A stretch of 64,000 nt of DNA from Chondrus crispus (Eukaryota; Rhodophyta; Florideophyceae; Gigartinales; Gigartinaceae): contig NW_005178858.1 of NCBI RefSeq assembly GCF_000350225.1, forward strand, positions 147,606-211,605, read 5' to 3'. Below, piece by piece: positions 1-10,381 of the stretch (position 1 is its first letter; every line of letters starts with the position of its first letter). The translations under genes and the position numbers were made by a program. The notes beneath the pieces are model-generated. The model saw only the letters and a program-made list of their open reading frames with translations. It ran no database searches and was not told the DNA's origin.

Positions 1-932
1 GACAAGCCTCCCTGGAGGTCGTCGTGGGTGCGGATCAAGAGCAGCACGAGGCTTCGCCTGTGAACTCTAGTGTCAATCCGACCAAGCGTTATCATAACAT
101 AAAAATCTGCGAGTTTTAGTTCTTTTCAACTTTGATAGCCACGGTTTCAATTTTTCTTTGGTAGATTGACTGGTTTTCACTTTCTTCTGAAGTTAGAACC
201 GAATACTGTAGAAAGCCATCAACGCAATGTTTCTACGCTGGCAATTTTAAAAATAGCGTTAAGAAAAATGTTTAGTGTAAGCCGACTTTTTCCTTTGAAC
301 ACCTTTATACGCATCAACGAGTTGGCTTTCACTAGAATCGACAAGAAAATGCTTTACCAGTGGTGACGGCCTTCTGGTTTCAAAACACAAAAGTGATATC
401 TCGAGTTTCGTCGTCTTGAAGAAATCAAATAACTTTTGTCCTCATAAGGACTCACTGTCCGAAAGACACTAGCCGGTGTCTAGATGACAGGTGACCTCAT
501 AGGAGGCTAGTTTTCAACATATTTTCCCGACTTGTGCTTGCTTTACAAAAAGGAAAATTATTCTCTCCCCACCACAGATGACTTCTGCGTTGCGGAACGG
601 TGAAATTTGGTAGGATCTGCACGTCTTTTCCAGCCTTTTTCAGAGTGCCTAAAAATAATTCTTCGAAACCAAAACGCCTGTTTAAAATGTCAACCCAGTA
701 TTGAGACTGCAATATATTCTTAGTCATTCTGTGTATAGACAATTGCTATCCCTATTTTTCGTAATATATTGCCAGCAGCATGTAGGTTAAAAAAATGGCT
801 TCTAAAAGGACTCTGAAGAGTTTTGCTTTAATGTATATATATAATATTGCAAAAATGATTCTCTCATATCTCTAATGCCTTCACGGGTGGCCAGTGCACT
901 GGTCAAACTTTAAATTACAGAAGTTACTTCAA
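1..932. other. AT-rich stretch without recognised gene
   Basis: No recognisable protein, RNA or repeat was found. A short frame open from the window edge to about position 119 on the plus strand could be the tail of an upstream reading frame, but nothing in it is recognisable. A minus-strand frame at 497-742 has no family signature and is treated as chance. Confidence 0.4.
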
Positions 933-936
933 TATA

Positions 937-1410
937 AAGGGGGGTTGCTGGTGTTGTCGGACAGTGACAAAAAAATCGGACATGCAAAATATTTTGAAAA
1001 ATATCTCCGACACGGGCCAAGGAGCACCGCCGCGCGTAACGGCGCCAGATAGTGCGCCGTATATCAGAACGACGTGGTTGAAATTAAAGAAAAAATATCT
1101 CAATCGATTGCTTACGGCTTTCTACGTATAAGTGTGCAACAACCCAAAAATACAAAATAGGCGGACTTTTCTATTTTTTATTTATTTGCTTGGATGTCCG
1201 ATCTTAGTGCTCGGTTGAGGTGCAAAAGTGTCCGCGCGCTTCAATCTCACTCCTCTTCTGTGTCCGTGGTTGTTTTCGCCAAGTCCCAGTGGACGACAGG
1301 CTGAGAGTGTCCCCGTCGCAAAACATAAAAAATGGTGATTGCTTGACAATTACAAGTACTTTTTCCTTTTAATATTGAGGTTTTTGTCCGACGTCTCCAG
1401 CACCCCCCTT
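937..1410. mobile_element. MITE with TA target duplication
   Basis: A 474-bp noncoding unit bounded by imperfect inverted repeats of about 27 bp. The left end reads AAGGGGGGTTGCTGG and the reverse complement of the right end reads AAGGGGGGTGCTGG; both then continue into GTCGGACA. The dinucleotide TA flanks both ends (935-936 and 1411-1412). It carries no coding capacity. TA flanks and the AAGGGG start resemble the ends of the pogo element at 14770-17812, so a pogo or Tc1/mariner-type transposase probably moved it. That assignment is inference. Confidence 0.7.
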
Positions 1411-1541
1411 TAGTCTATCCCCAAAACAAACCAGGTGACAATGGCGCAGGAGACATGCTTCTTTCATTGGACAAAACATGAGAGATTTTGCTGTAAGCAT
1501 GCATCTTCAACTGTAACCAAAAGTTGGAGCTATCTGACTAA

Positions 1542-1585
1542 GGGGCATTCTAGGTGTTTTGGACAGTAGGAAATTTGGAAATTTG
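1542..1585 (+). repeat. Left terminal inverted repeat of the Harbinger element
   Basis: Begins directly after TAA at 1539-1541. It matches the inverted end at 10335-10378 at roughly 70-80% over about 44 bp, best in the outer 20 bp. Confidence 0.6.
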
Positions 1586-1660
1586 GAAACTTGTCATACC
1601 CCACATATCCAATAAGCGCCTGCTACGTTGCCACGTGTGTTTCCACTTTTTCATAATCTA

Positions 1661-4533
1661 TTTTCGTGTAGGGGAAATCTAGTGTCTATTTGACTTTTTT
1701 TTTCCTCATTTGAGGATCGCAAATCCTCAAATAAGGATGAACTCGAAAGAGTTCCCAGCTTCTCTTAAACGCAGATCCAGTCCACTTAAAGACTATCAAT
1801 GTCCCTCGCACTCCACCCTAAAGGAGGAATACACAACTTGAACTCCCGGAATACATTTTACCTGCATCAAAAAAGCATTTACCTACATGGATATGTACTC
1901 ATCTGTGGAAAATTCGCTGTATCGTACGAACGCTGCCCCCGTAAACTTAATCATCCAAACAACTTCACTACAATCGCCCACTCTCATAAATGCTCAAAAC
2001 TGTTCTTTACGTACAAAATACCGTTGCTGAGCTCAACTTCGCCGGGCTGGGGATATTAATCTAGTCGTGAACCACGTCTAAGTGAGCCTCGAAATAACTA
2101 CGCTGCGTTTAGGAATGACATAAAAATATCTCACCTCCCTCGTTGTCCAAGCACTTAAAACAGATCCATTTCGTCTTCTTAGGACATAATTTGCACTTTT
2201 TCTGCATACGAGCGCCCCGTACGCGTCCTGTTCTGGTGCGTCACAGTGGCTTAGTAGGTGTCAAATGAACGTCAATTCCACTACGAGTCTGTCCCAATAC
2301 GACACTTGCATCTGGACTGTCAGATCCAGACGAAGATCTGGATGCCCGCCGTCGTACACCTGTCTCATCCCACGAGTTGTTGATCAAGTCCGTGGCCAAT
2401 TGACACCAGAAGCTGTGGGGTGACATCATCGGGCGACCTCGCCGTCCAAACTTATATAAATACCATGCATCAGTACGAACCATTCCTAACACAGTACTAT
2501 TCATACGGAAGCTCCATTCCTTCACTTCGACGCTCTTTTCGAAATCTAAACTGTCTTGTTGCACACGATTGTGTTGGTCGATAATGCCAGAAACGTCGAA
2601 GTACTCGAAGACAGGTCTAGGCATCTCAATATTGATTACGGTAGGACAAGCGCCATCTCCAAATTGGCGCCATCGCGTGCGGGTCTGCAAAAGAGATTCC
2701 TGCATATTTCCGCATTTTGTGACGAATGTCCTTCGATTGCGGTCAAGCCACGAAATTGCCCCGTTTTTTTGCTCTGCTCATTGACCGTTACGTTCGTGAT
2801 AAGAGATATAGAATATCCCTTATCATACATTGGCAGGCGATTTAAGTAACCAATCGGAAAGCGAGAGGTGGCGGTTTTCACCACACCAATAAACCGGAGA
2901 TTCATCCCCAGCAGTGCTTCAGCGGCATCCACGGATGCAAAGTGGCTATCTGCACAAATGATTCGCTCTCTGCCGTTTCACGGTGCAGCCAGCTCCACCA
3001 ATACATTTGTGCCGTTATCGTGTTCGTCCGAGGATGTTCGTGCTGTTTCGGCTGCTGTTTTCACGATTTTCAAACCAAGCAAGATACCCGAACTAACGCA
3101 AGCGATATTTTGAATCTCCATCCCACTTTCTGGTTATCGGTCAAGCACAACATAGTGTGGGGGTCCAATGCTTATCCAGTTGCCGCCTAAACCGCACCAA
3201 CGTGACATCGACTCATCAACGCATAGACGTTCTGATGGGAATAAATTCGCCTGCCTGTGCGCATTAAATGCAACTATAAAATCATCACACAGTTGCCATT
3301 GGTGCCGTTCTTTGGCATTCGGATCCACCGGTGCTGTTGCGTTCTGCTTGCTAAATCGAATACAGCTTCGTAACAATTCGAATCTTGAGCGCGCCATAGC
3401 CTTTCCAAAATTGTATGACGGTAAATATTCACTCCCAGAGTCTCACCGCCATAAATCACGTCTATTACCGAACTGTACTCTCGTCATGAGAACTAACACT
3501 CCACAGAATCGCAGAATTTCTCCAGTTGTAGTTGGTAAACTGCTGCGATTCAGCAAATTATCATTTGTGAGTTCGACAATACGCGCTAAATGGGTCACTG
3601 GCATCATAGCCATGAAGCAGTCCATAGCATTAAACATATGCGGTGCGGCGCCTTCTTGAATAAATGTGCCTTCTAGACACTGTATGATACAGGCCTATCC
3701 TGTGACGGGTCCATTGAGCGTGGTACTATTTGATGAAAGCTTCCAGACCTGGTTGTGAGCAATTATGTTATCTTCTGGTGTATTTCGGGGCTGTGGGAGT
3801 GTCACTGTGGCACGTATGTCACACGAGGGACCTTCTGTCCCACTACGCATGTGGGCTTGTTGGGTAATGATATCATTTCCATGACTTGTTCCAATGTTGG
3901 AAAGTGGACTGGGTTCTGTACGCAACGTTGAAATTGCATCAGATGAGGGGTCGGATTTTCCTCTTCAAAGAGACAGTTAACCAGATATAGGGGATCTTCT
4001 TCGAGACAGGCTGGCTGTCTGGACAGATCTTGTAGAGTTCCTAACTTTACAGAACTCAGAGGAAGTGTTGCAATCTTTGCTTCAGTACTGACAACAAATG
4101 CGCACCTGAGATAGCGATAAGTTCGGTTCTTGATAAGTTTTGAGTGGACATCCAAGACCCTACCATCCAAATGGGTGTCAGTGTACTGTGTACCAAACAC
4201 GTTCTTTGGCGTCCTTTTGCCCAGAACTCGGGATGTCAGGGCATGGATTAATGTACCCCCAGAGAGGCGCAGATCGGTAGGCATAGTTAGGGTGTTAGTT
4301 TAAGGCGGACGACGGATGCAAACTCGCGAGTAACTTCATCATCGAATGGCATGTGCCAAAACTTTTTACAGGCGTTTATAGAGGACACGAATGGGCAACT
4401 TTTGGTGGGAGATGGGCTCTTGGGGCGTTGCGGTTCCTATGCGCTATCCCGCCAAAACACTGCCCCATGTGAGGACTTGATCCTCATATGAGGCAGGATG
4501 TCAAATAGACACTAGAATTCCCCTACATGAAAA
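1661..4533 (-). mobile_element. piggyBac element with inverted terminal repeats
   Basis: The ends are a 34-bp inverted repeat with two mismatches: left 1661-1694 contains TGTAGGGGAAATCTAGTG, and right 4500-4533 read inverted contains TGTAGGGGAATTCTAGTG. Just inside each, a CTCATTTGAGGATC / CTCATATGAGGATC motif repeats. The decayed piggyBac transposase lies between them on the minus strand. Weak similarity continues outside the repeats, so the true outer boundaries are uncertain, and I could not identify the canonical TTAA duplication. It is nested inside the Harbinger interval. Confidence 0.7.
2241..4284 (-). pseudogene. piggyBac-type transposase, decayed
   Basis: Minus-strand pieces in several frames follow the order of a piggyBac (DDE_Tnp_1_7, PGBD-like) transposase. 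The N-terminal part is at 4284-3802. A middle piece near 3640-3270 carries the helical lead-in to the catalytic core. The core motif at about 3240-3140 reads CVDESMSRWCGLGGNW, followed by GPPHYV. A C-terminal part near 2900-2640 contains GMNLRFIGVVKTATSRFP, and a final domain at 2705-2241 contains IDQHNRVQQD and WSFRMNST. At least four or five frameshifts separate the pieces, so no functional enzyme can be made. Its 5' end faces the right inverted repeat at 4500. The family would cut and paste DNA at TTAA sites in the nucleus; this copy can only be a substrate. Confidence 0.8.
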
Positions 4534-4610
4534 CGGATGAAACTGCCATCGCAGTCCCGCCAAATAAGAAAGTCAACAATGCTTGTTATCCATCAATCTG
4601 CCCGTCTCCT

Positions 4611-4757
4611 CCTGTTCCCTCCCTATCCAGCCCCGTTCCCTCCCTCACCAGTCCCGTTCCCTCTCTGACCAGTCCCGTTCCCTCCCTCCCCAGTCCGGAT
4701 CCCTCTCTACCCAGACACGTTCCCTCCCTCCCTAATCCCGTTTCCTTCCTCTCGCCG
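4611..4757 (+). repeat. 21-bp tandem repeat, seven units
   Basis: Seven imperfect 21-bp units with consensus CCGTTCCCTCCCTCACCAGT. In the plus-strand frame open from 4527 to 5084 they encode heptads of the type PVPSLTS. The only ATG of that frame lies inside the piggyBac end, so the frame may be chance. The tract is part of a strongly pyrimidine-rich stretch (about 4590-5000) ahead of the frame at 5054-6427, and could be leader or promoter DNA of that gene. Confidence 0.6.
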
Positions 4758-5053
4758 CCCCTTACCTCTCTACGCAGCCCCCGCTCTCGTGCGTTCTTTC
4801 CGCCATTGTTTGCGGCCAAGACTTTGACACCTCCAACCTCTCCCACCATCACGCCTCACACAGTGCCTTCTACATCTCTGCCTTCGATCACGGCACGCCA
4901 ACGCCTGAACACTCCGCCCCTCCCACACCCTTCCTCGCCGACGCCTCCAACTCTGTCTCTCGCCCTTCCCCCTCGTTCGCCCGTCGCCGCCCTCAAACGC
5001 ATCTTGCAACCCTTATTAAACCCGCCCCGCGCGGGGCGATACGTGTTTTGTAA

Positions 5054-6427
5054 AGGCACACAAAGCCAAGCGGGGATGAAATAAGCGACTCGGAAGGACG
5101 ACCAGCTACAGAAGAAGAATGCAGAGTTATTAATTCTTCAAGCGTGACTCCCGGGGCCGTAGTTTTCGCAGATGACGAAGAGGTATTTTTGCCGGAGACG
5201 CCCTCGTCTGCACGGGCGGCAATCCCCCAGGACGTGGCAGAGGCAATTAATTTAATAAGATGGTCTTTGATAGATAATGCAAGCTGTAAAAAGATCCTGA
5301 GGGCAATTAAAGTTTCTGGACTTTCTAATGCCAGGCTATCATCTAAAAGAAAAGCCATCGCTTTTAAAATGGTTCAAAGGGGATTTTGTATTAATACAGC
5401 CTTGTAATTGGCCGACCACAACGAGAAAAATGTTCTCTCTCCTGCTGCTGTAGCCCTTTCCCAGGTCCCTCAAACCACCGTCAAGGTGGTGAAGAAATCT
5501 TGCGGAGCGGAGGGACTCAACTGGAGTCGTGGAGACATTCCAGTTTTGGAAGATGGAAACGTTTTGTTGGGTTTACCTCTGCTGAGGGATTATCAAGAGC
5601 AACAAGACGGGACGCGCGAGAGGGAACCCGACTTCGACCCGAGCGAGTTTGGTCGTCTTCTACATGTTTTAAATGATACACGTATGACTAGCACACGCTC
5701 TTTGCTGATGGAGCCGAGAACGCGAGCGGAGCTCGACACCGAGCCGGTCGACGTTTGGACAGACCACATTTCGCCTCTGTTCAATGACGCTTCATTTGAG
5801 CCGCAAGCATTTCGGAGATTGGCCGGAGGGGTCACAGTGGCAGATATTTCGGAAATTGATCCTTCGAGAAGGACATACACAAGGCATGGTGGTGTTTTAA
5901 AGCGAAAGTTCGGGGAATTTAAGTCGCTCTACGGCACATGTTTGTCTCGATTCGAAGCTTCAGGCCAAGGCGACAGCGAGGGGTTTGCTTTTTTTGAGAA
6001 CGGCAAAAACTACATAATGTATGCGTTTTGCTTCATAAAAGCTCACCCTGTACTGCAGCCATTGGCGACACGTGCGTTACAAAGAGAGGCGCAACGGGAG
6101 GAAGGTGTAGGAGATGGAATTAGTCCTGAGCCAGTAGTAAGGCGGAAAAGGAAAAGGGAAGCTCAAGAGATCAACATAGTTGGCATGGAATCCCTGTCGT
6201 CCGTCTTCATGCCACGCTGTCCTCGAGTTGCCGAGAAGACTGAATCAGCAGAGCGAGACAAAGCAAAGTATGAGGCGTCTGAGGCCCGGGGTCGTTCAAC
6301 GCCGGCGCTATTGACGGCTATATCTCAATCGAAAAAAATGGAGCGTGAGGCTACGGACGTAGAGGAGAAAACGCTTTACAATGATACTGTGAAAACACTC
6401 ATGCAAGAGCTTTCTAGTGCTCCATAG
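5054..6427 (+). CDS. Unrecognised protein, possible SANT/trihelix-like Harbinger partner
   Basis: One frame is open from the stop at 5051-5053 to the TAG at 6425-6427, except for one TAA at 5405-5407. The main block after it is 339 codons. No ATG starts the frame, so an upstream exon or decay is likely. The visible order is: an acidic N-terminus (FADDEEVFLPE), a helical block (IRWSLIDNASCKKILRAIK), a central domain with VDVWTDHISPLFNDASF and GGVLKRKFGEFKSLYGTCLSRFEASGQGD, a basic patch RRKRKRE that suits nuclear import, and a charged C-terminal helix. Conserved tryptophans followed by a basic helix and a SGQ-type motif recall SANT/trihelix-like DNA-binding proteins, and many Harbinger elements carry such a partner convergent with the transposase. 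Function is inference; a host gene is equally possible. Confidence 0.45.
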
Positions 6428-6429
6428 GT

Positions 6430-7378
6430 GTCGTGGTGATGAAACTGCCTACCTTCTCGACTTCCCTTGACCCAATTTTCCTCCTGACAGAGCCCAACAC
6501 TCTGCACCTTTCCTCCTTGGCACTCACGCTCGTCAAAAATCCCAATCTGTTTCCCCGCTCTCCCAGCCCGTTTATCGCAACCCCTGCAGCAAGTCTTCCA
6601 TCAAAGTGCACTCACCATTTGATTCTCTCTCGCCGCCTGTGTCGTGCCCCCTTTGACTTTACACTCTCTCCGCCATCCAAATCTGGACAACATCAAGCTG
6701 CAATCGGCAACGGAATAAGAACGGGCGCGTGAAACTCCTCGACAAACTTTTTCTCCTTAAATGAGTTTTAGTTTTAAGTCTAAAATTAAAACTGAGAACT
6801 AGTGAAGAATTTGGGCCCATTTTATTGCAATTTTACGCTGCTGCCTGCCGCACTGCCGATTCAAATGCTCTGCTCTGCCCAACAACCATTTCCCTCCTTG
6901 TCATCACTGTCCACTGCCCCCCCACTTCTCAAAAACCGGCTCTCCCGTTTCCCCTGACGGCCCCTTCTCCCCGCGGGACATTCCTCCTTCTCCTCACCTC
7001 GTCCCCTCTCCTTCCCCAGTCCTTCACCACTTTCGCCGCTCTCGCCCCTCGTCGGCCCCCATCCCCTCCACCCCGCTCCTGCCATCACTTTCCCCCTCAT
7101 TTCCGCCCTCTACTCAAAACCCCCGCCCCCGCCGTGCTGTCGTCCCAAACCACCGCCTCCTGGAATCACTTCACGTCCATTCGCCGTGCCCCCCCAAAAA
7201 AAATATAACCCCCTACTGTTTTCTTCTCTGCATTTGACCCCCTGGTCATTCCTTACTCCCGGTGCTTACCACCTCAACTCCTCATTCATCTCGCCTCGCC
7301 CCCCTCCCCCCCTTTTTCCCCCACGCACCCCCTCCGTCGCCCCGCCCCCGGGCGCATGACACACTCGCTCTTTGCGGC
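6430..7378 (+). promoter_or_regulatory. Pyrimidine-rich leader upstream of the PPP4R3 fragment
   Basis: The plus strand is strongly enriched for C and T, especially 6890-7370, with many CCCC and CTCC runs. It ends directly at the ATG of the PPP4R3 fragment. Open frames in it encode only Pro/Ser/Leu-rich low-complexity peptides and are not believed. Similar pyrimidine-rich tracts precede the host-like frames near 5054, 17013 and 33097, so this may be the organism's promoter or 5' UTR style. No TATA box was picked out. Confidence 0.35.
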
Positions 7379-8397
7379 ATGGCCGAATCCACAGCCTCCG
7401 GCGCCAGTTGCGTCAAGGTCTACGTTCCCAACGACCACGAGAACTGGGAGGAGCGCTGCATGGGCCTAGTGCGCTGCGAGCGCGACGTCTGCACCAACGC
7501 CTTTGTCATCAAGGTCTTCGCCCAAGACTCGGGCCGCGTCGCCCTGTGCTCGCCCGTCCGCCCCATAAGGGACGCCGTGTACCAGCGCCAGGACGACACC
7601 ACCATTACCTGGCAGGAGCATCCGCCCCCGCGACACACCCCGTCCCCACCGAAATTGCCCTCTCGTTTGCGGAGAAATCGGCCTGCAAAGAGTTGTGGGA
7701 TAAGCTTATTCACATTAACTCCCTTCTCACACATCATGAGCAATCCGCCATGGCAAAGCAATTGCTCCCTAATGCCCTTTCCTCCTCCTCGCAGCAGCTC
7801 GGCCCCCAGCACCATCTTGTTGCCGGTCATGGTGTCCTGGTCGCCTCACTCCACCTACCAAACTCTATCCCCCCGCAGGACACAACCCCCGGTATTGACC
7901 CGCTAATGTCTGCCGCCGATAACCCATTGATTTCGTCTTCAAGTAGAGATAATAACAGTAACCATCGCAATCCGCACGCATCACTTGTCGACTCCGCGCA
8001 GGACATGACCCAGTCGCCTCCCTTTTTCGGCGACAGCATAGAAGCCTCATCCCCGTGAGCGACAGACTGTATGGAGAATATCACCTTTCGGGACAACCCA
8101 AATGTCCTGTTCCTTGGCTCACCAAGCAAATTGGTACCGCCTTCGGTCACCTCAGATCCTACAGCTGTTGCAGGGATTTCTAGGTCAGACCCGCGCTGTG
8201 TTGGCATTGAGGATTGGTATCGCAATGTGTCCGAACACGGCGCGATCCATGCTTCGTATGACCACAGGAGAGTCATCTCCGAGGTTTCGGATGGCGACAA
8301 CGTTTCCAAAATTGTGCAGTGTTTTCGCGAATGTGAAAAATCCCTTGACAAGAAAGGACTTGTCATGCTCTACCACATTATAGCAGATAATATCGCA
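7379..8397 (+). pseudogene. PPP4R3: Protein phosphatase 4 regulatory subunit 3 (SMEK), N-terminal fragment
   Basis: PPP4R3/SMEK is the substrate-recruiting subunit of the nuclear and cytoplasmic phosphatase PP4. The N-terminal EVH1-like domain starts at 7379 (GCGGCATGG context) and shows VKVYVPNDHENWEERCMG, then DAVYQRQDDTTITWQE, matching the family pattern VKVY..N....W.....G and AYQ.Q.DT.I.W.E. The family motif LALSFQEK..C..IW continues here as EIALSFAEKSACKELWDKL, but in another frame, so a small indel lies near 7625-7660. A low-complexity linker follows, with one in-frame TGA at 8056-8058. The start of the SMEK helical repeat follows (VSKIVQCFRECEKSL, LVMLYHIIADNI) up to about 8397. Nothing after that matches the family, so roughly three quarters of the usual 600-900 residue protein is missing. 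Unrecognised introns could explain part of this. The fragment lies between the Harbinger ends, suggesting capture. Confidence 0.65.
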
Positions 8398-8848
8398 AGG
8401 GAAGGAGGAAAAGGCAAGGGGTTAAGGGGCGAGGGAGGCATTAGAGAATCCCCCCCTGATATGTTGCCACCTCCCACCGCTTGTTGTTACGGTTGTGCAG
8501 GTTTTTTGTGGTCGTTTTGAATGTGTGAGTGTTACTCTTGTTGATGTGGTGGTGTGCAGGAGAATATTTTGTTTACATATTTGTGTGCGTCCGTAGGACA
8601 GGCAGAGTCCGGTGGTGGCGCGGAGGCGGAGAGATATCGAGGTAGAAGCATGGCACGAATGCCTATTCGCCTAAATATTCTCATTGGGAGGTGCAACGCG
8701 GCATGGGACTGTCTCTCCATGCGATTCCTCTTCTGATCACTTCACAAGCCCGTCCTCTATTCTCCCCATTACCTTCAGCATCGTCGAAGCACACAGGGCT
8801 TCTACCATCGCCGAGAACCGGCGTCAGCTTCCACGTTCCACAAAGGAG
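8398..8848. other. No gene seen between PPP4R3 fragment and Harbinger transposase
   Basis: The frame continuing from the PPP4R3 fragment runs on to 8520 but is Gly/Pro-rich and unlike the family. No further PPP4R3 exon, no second transposon end and no repeat were identified. Confidence 0.4.
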
Positions 8849-10127
8849 CTACCGTCTCCTTGGGGGTCGTATGAGACCAAGTCGACGTAACATATCTGCA
8901 ACTTTGTCCCTCTCTTCTGTATTTTCCCTTACGCGAACCCGCTCTCTTTGCATTGCTTGCTCCATGTGCAAATTATTTTGTGTATGCACGAAAGGCGTTC
9001 TTCGTACATCGTTCTCCTGTGCTGTATCCAGAGTCTCGAAATAGTTTTGACCATCGCTTTCAAGTAAATAGTTCTGAATTTTGCAGCAAACAACAACAAT
9101 GAGAGTGCTGCAAGACACCGAGAAACGAAGGGGTGACCAAAAAACGCCGAAGCAAGAAATCAACATTCCAAAGGCTTGCTCAACAGTGATGCGACAAGAC
9201 GACAAATAAAAGTTAAACGCGTCCTGTCTCTGGGACAGGCCAAATCCATGGTATGGTGTCAACACATGCTGACTATTAGCATATGCGTCATCGGCCGCAA
9301 TGCGTGCCCATGAAGGCAGACCCCCTTGTTTCACTACCGAATACAATAGCGTGGCTTGAAATGCCGTCGAATCATGAGTGCTACCTGCATGGCGGGCAGA
9401 AACAAACACAAGTCTGTAGTCCGCCGCAACAGCGGCTTGCACACATAAAGCGTAGAATCCTTTTCCGTTGAAGTAATTGCGTGGATCTGGAGTGTCGTGT
9501 AACATAGGTTGACGTACTTTTATAGCAATGCCATCAATTGCTGCGATGATACCTTCTAGGGGCGAATTGCGCAAACTTTGGAATTGCTGCGCCGCTGCTT
9601 GGCAACTTGGGATGGAGGTCGGAAATTCGATGGGTGCAAGCACTTTGTTGAGGGCTTGCAATGTTTCATGAAAGAATGCGTATGTGGTAGACGTTCCCAC
9701 ACCATAAGACCAACCAGTATCTAAGTAGCTAGCCCCTGCTAAAAATCCGCATTGTGATGCAAAGCATAGTTTCAACGCTTTTCGTTGCGTTTGTGCAATT
9801 TCGTCGAATTTGAGACCTCTCTAGCACCGGCCGCAACTTCTTGCAAAGGTCTTGAAATTGTGCCGGAGAGAGGCGATATAATTTTGTAAATGGGTCTTCA
9901 CCAAGCAACGCCAGATGTTTTTCGAGACAGAAACTTTCTCTAATCACTGTGATCGTCCGTCGAGGAGGAACACGGCATCTAATTGACGCAAGTAAGATTG
10001 TTGAGAAAACTATTTGCAACGTCTCTCCGATTTTTCTTTTTTTCTCGATCCGCAATACTCTGCGGAACGAGAGACGCCGCCTAGTTACGTAAAGGAAACG
10101 AGCAACCACCTTTCTCTTAAATTGCAT
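8849..10127 (-). pseudogene. PIF/Harbinger transposase (DDE_Tnp_4), one frameshift
   Basis: The N-terminal part (10127 to about 9820) carries DPFTKLYRLSPAQFQDLCKKL, the helical region usual before the Harbinger core. The core (9775-8849, 308 residues) shows LAGASYLDTGWSYGVGTST. The first catalytic Asp is in IAAIDGIAIKV, followed by GFYALCVQAAV and AGSTHDSTAF. The second Asp is in IAADDAYANS, followed by LTPY, and the catalytic Glu is in RITVEQAFGML. The triad is therefore intact. A single frameshift near 9815 separates the two parts (RPVLE to GLKFDEIAQTQRKALKLCFA). The basic C-terminus ends RPPRRR. The length of about 420 residues is typical. The gene lies 250 bp inside the right inverted repeat of the composite element and is convergent with 5054-6427. 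Confidence 0.85.
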
Positions 10128-10334
10128 GTGGCAGAGGGAATAATTTCACGATGGAAACGAGCAGGCATCGGTATTTGCAATGGCGGTGGCAGAGGGAACG
10201 ATCGAGTATGAGCACTTCTAGGGTGCACACCTAGTACTCGAGTGCGATATTATTGGTTGTCTGTGAAAAGTTTCTAAATGTTATAGACCGAACGGCGAGA
10301 CGGAAATTGGAAATCGGTGCATTGCTGTCATATT

Positions 10335-10378
10335 TCTGATTTCCAAATTCCAGCTTCGAAAAACTCATAGAATGACCC
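10335..10378 (-). repeat. Right terminal inverted repeat of the Harbinger element
   Basis: Ends in TAGAATGACCC directly before TAA at 10379-10381. It is the inverted partner of 1542-1585. It lies about 210 bp beyond the transposase N-terminus, a plausible spacing for the 5' end of this gene. Confidence 0.6.
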
Positions 10379-10381
10379 TAA

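Larger units (their letters stand above)
1542..10378. mobile_element. Composite PIF/Harbinger element with nested piggyBac and host fragment
   Basis: The left end starts GGGGCATTCTAGGTGTTTTG at 1542. The reverse complement of the right end starts GGGTCATTCTATGAGTTTTT at 10378. Sixteen of these 20 positions match, and similarity continues to a shared GGAAATTTGGAAAT-like stretch about 40 bp in. The trinucleotide TAA flanks both ends in direct orientation (1539-1541, 10379-10381), as expected for the 3-bp TWA target duplication of PIF/Harbinger. A Harbinger transposase lies inside on the minus strand (8849-10127), convergent with a plus-strand frame that may be the usual SANT/Myb-like partner (5054-6427). 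A piggyBac element (1661-4533) and a PPP4R3 fragment (7379-8397) also lie inside. Without the piggyBac the element would be about 6 kb. The alternative is that the two ends belong to two separate elements. Confidence 0.6.

Noticed and set aside
4527-5084. Pro/Ser-rich plus-strand frame of 185 codons
   Set aside because: Its only ATG is inside the piggyBac inverted repeat, and its content is a 21-bp tandem repeat in pyrimidine-rich DNA; kept only as a repeat, although an upstream exon of the next gene cannot be excluded.
6825-7208. Pro/Ser-rich frame upstream of the PPP4R3 fragment
   Set aside because: Composition-driven opening in C/T-rich leader DNA; no motif.
8520-8850. Left end of a short, stand-alone Harbinger element next to the transposase
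   Set aside because: No copy of the GGGTCATTCTA end motif was found here, whereas one with a matching TAA flank is present at 1542; the longer element is therefore preferred.
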